Shown in pieces: positions 61,197-64,000 of a stretch of DNA of 64,000 nucleotides (positions are counted from its first letter, which is position 1; every line of letters starts with the position of its first letter). This DNA comes from Phytoseiulus persimilis (Eukaryota > Arthropoda > Arachnida > Mesostigmata > Phytoseiidae). Position numbers and translations under genes: made by a program. The DNA lies in NCBI GenBank assembly GCA_037576195.1, contig CM075103.1:10416001-10480000 (forward strand), read 5' to 3'. The notes beneath the pieces are model-generated. The model saw nothing but the letters and a program-made list of their open reading frames with translations, had not been told where the DNA came from and did not search any database.

Positions 61197-64000
61197 TATT
61201 TCATTCCTCAATGTCCTCCGTCATCTGGAAGTTCCCGATTGTCGCGCTGATGATGATTCTGGAAATGACCCCACGACCCGTCTTGAGGTTAATCTCCGAA
61301 CTTTTCCTTCGTCAGCTCTTCGAGGGCTCTTCGGGTAGGGTCTTTCGAGACAGATGCGCATGTGCGGGGTATGCCTGCGTTCCAACGCTGATTGGATCGG
61401 GACTTGGCATCAAGTACACCGGTAAGTATCCGAATGCTTTCGAAAAACCACTTTCCCTCGAGGAGAGTAGCCCTCTGAGCTCGAGTTCGCCAATGAATGT
61501 TAGCTCACTCCAGCGAAGCGAGGGAGAAGTTGAACATCCTGATCATTCCATGTGGGACCTACTGGGCTCAAAGGGTTATCTCAGTCCGAATAAAAAAGTG
61601 GCAAGGAAACAACTCGAGACCGAGCGCCTCCGGCGGCCGCCGGCTGTCTCCGAAGTCCCTGAGCCTGGCTCGGAGACAACGATGGCTTGATCGGATGCAA
61701 TGATGGAACTATCAAGGAACGGATGATTTCTCTTGTCGGCTCGCACTGAGCCCTAGGCTCCTCGTCGCCTTCCGAGGTTTCCCCGAAATAAGTAAGGAGT
61801 AGGAGTAGTGAATTCATAGCAGACCGCCGGTTGAGGAAGTCATGGGGTTGTGATACCGAAAACCTGCTCCGACCACGATGGGTGACCTGATCCGGAGTCT
61901 GCTCCTGAGGATGCATGACCAGACGCTTACCAGTTCTCAGCAGCGCACGACGAGAAGTTTCGCCACGAATTATAACTCCGCTGATAAGAGAACGGAACAG
62001 AATTTCCGTTGACTGAACTTCCGTTACTCAGCTGAATCTGGAAACTCGTCATGGCGGAGTAGGGAATCGAAAATATTACCTTCATTGTCCGGATTTGCCT
62101 CCGAGACTTTCCTAATGGTCCCTTTCCTCCGACTGGTTCTGTGGCCGTAGATAAGCGCATTATAGATTGTAGCGTATGTTTTCATTGCCGAGAGAGAACG
62201 GTTAAAAAACTCTCGGTTATTTTTGTCGGGTGAGAATCGCCTCCTAGCCTTGCGTAAATCATTCTTCGAATTAGAAATGGGACGTTCGCGTGGGAGATAA
62301 CGAGTCCGTCGACTGGAAATTGTTTGAAGTCACAGAATAATAAGCGAATCTCTGATCGGCGTTGAGTTCGCTTTCCGGATTCGTTCGGAAACAGGCGAGA
62401 ACGAGGGAGATGAAATAGCTTCGTCCTTGAGGAATTTCTAATTGCGACTGTCAACTCTTATATCTGTCATACACTATGGCGGAGGGTTCCGCCCAATCGG
62501 TGTTGTCGAGCGGTTCATCTCAGAGCGGTGGACAGTTGTTGATAATCTAGGCGAATGATCGAGATCGAGTGGTCTATACTACATCCGAATGGATGTTTCC
62601 ATCCCTGGTATCTCAGAACGCGCGTCGTCGTTAAATCGAGTTCCCACCCGGATCGGCCGTCTCAATCTGTATTTTTAAATTAGGGTGCGTGTTTGTTTGT
62701 TTGTTTGTCCGTCTCCCGGCGCGTTCCGCGTTACTGGTTATCTGGTCGGACTGCCTTTATCTTCAAAATACACGGGCTCTTCGAAACGCTCCTCAGGTTT
62801 CCAAGAACGCTCAGATCAGGGTGTGAATCCCGAACTTCCATCTCGGATGATCGCTCGATCTCGATATCCTGGTTTGTTGACGTGTCGAGTCCGCGATTTA
62901 TTTTGAATAAAACGCCGAGCTTCGCAGACTTCTCTCACCAATTGCCATCGGAATCCTGATTCGTAGAGTGCAGATTCGTTAAGTGGAAAACGGCACATTG
63001 CATTGGACAGAGATAAGGTCCCCTAAACGTTTTGAACGAGAGCCGTGAAAGAGACAACAAACTCTATGTTTTATCTTGGCTCAGTCCGTCAGTCCAATCG
63101 TCGTTCCCGATTGGATATTCACAAATTTCAGGCGTCGATGTCCAGCACCTCCGAGATCGATAAATCATTAGTAATGCGGTGAGACTCATATTCATGGGTG
63201 ATTACAGAAAAGAGAGTATTCCTAAAGAAAAATGGACGATCGCGCCTCTCGGACAGAAATATCTCATCGCTGGCTCGCATAGCTACGCGAGGAGTTGCTT
63301 GTCGATCAATTTTGGCAAAGGATCAGAACCGATCTCGAAAACAGTAAACACGAGCTTTCTCCCAGAATGTTGACAGCGACGACAGAATCGCGGAGATAAG
63401 TCAATTGGGATGGAATGCGAGATTTCTGTCTGTCCCAGATTCCGCGTGTCAGAACCAAGAACCCACCTCTGCTTTCCGCCCACTGATTGAGAGCCCGCGA
63501 CGGCTTCATCTTTGTGATAAACGCGCCTCACCGCGAAATCGTCTCGATCATCGGATGTGCAATATCCGTTGGATTATTCGCGTTGGAGCTTCGCATATTG
63601 ACAGCAAGTCGGTTGACAGGTCCTTGAGGCATGTGTCGTGCAGCGGATGATAATTATCGAGGATATCCGCGGGGAGTTGAAACATCAACATCCCACCTAA
63701 CCAACTGCGGCCCATACGGGTACCCCTCACTCCCTCCCCACTATTCGGAGTCGGGTTCGAGATTCCTCCTGATTCGTGGATGGATTCCTCGGATTTCTCG
63801 GATATGTGATGCTATGTTATGTATTTGTCATTGTCTGATGCTCGGCCATAGTTGATATCATCTCGCTATTATATTCCTGATGGACTCCTTTCGGCTCGAA
63901 GAACGGTTCAGCGAGCAGTCGTTCGGCTCTTCGCCGACTTTTCTAGATTCTCTCGAGTTTCGATTGCTCCCAGAAGAATCGAGCTTCGAAACCGTTTCAA
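61197..64000. other. No gene recognised to the right edge
   Basis: A plus-strand frame at 61163-61690 (175 codons) overlaps the previous candidate on the opposite strand and shows no family feature. The rest has only short frames and a small GTTT repeat. Confidence 0.45.
62691..62708 (+). repeat. Short GTTT microsatellite
   Basis: Four and a half copies of GTTT in a row. Confidence 0.9.

Noticed and set aside
61163-61690. 175-codon plus-strand open frame with two hydrophobic stretches
   Set aside because: No family signature; overlaps another candidate on the opposite strand; length explained by chance.
1-64000. CRISPR arrays, rRNA genes, bacterial operons, replication origins
   Set aside because: No regularly spaced repeats, no rRNA-like conserved blocks, no runs of closely packed intronless genes; the window is clearly eukaryotic.

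Overview
The window is nuclear DNA from an animal, most likely an arthropod. The base for this is three recognisable conserved animal genes (a CDK2AP1/DOC-1 homologue, a FIBP homologue and a DUOX maturation factor), GT-AG introns mostly of 75-300 bp in the left third, and one complete Tc1/mariner element. No bacterial operon structure, ribosomal RNA gene, tRNA gene or CRISPR array was seen. A mite or other chelicerate is possible, but the sequence alone does not prove it.

Layout, left to right. A possible partial exon lies at the left edge (1-97). A minus-strand gene of at least 13 exons (5191 down to 908) encodes an almost entirely coiled-coil protein of at least 749 residues that I cannot name. 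A small plus-strand gene (6415-6690) is the CDK2AP1/DOC-1 homologue, a NuRD subunit. A plus-strand seven-exon gene (9190-11295) is the FIBP homologue, with a run of 23 G inside its fifth visible intron and a closely following poly(A) region. From 12 to 20.7 kb there is only weak evidence: a phase-consistent chain of four candidate minus-strand exons (16144-13394) that would encode a single-pass membrane protein with a low-complexity tail. A minus-strand gene spread over 12.9 kb (33648 down to 20786) is the DUOXA / NIP (moladietz) homologue; five exons separated by introns of 1.2-6.3 kb join without a phase break into 342 residues.

From 33.6 to 57.4 kb I recognise no gene. It holds a GC-rich patch with a perfect 12-bp hairpin and two patches of degenerate ATC-rich repeats. 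At 57372-58655 sits an intact mariner transposon: perfect 31-bp inverted repeats, TA target duplication and an unbroken 342-codon DD34D transposase on the minus strand. The last 5.3 kb has only weak coding candidates.

The genes share no obvious pathway. DUOXA acts in the secretory pathway to mature dual oxidase, CDK2AP1 acts in chromatin, FIBP is an intracellular FGF1-binding protein, and the mariner element is selfish DNA. In DNA of this composition, open frames up to roughly 180-190 codons are expected by chance (my estimate from stop-codon frequency), so length alone was not accepted as evidence of a gene.
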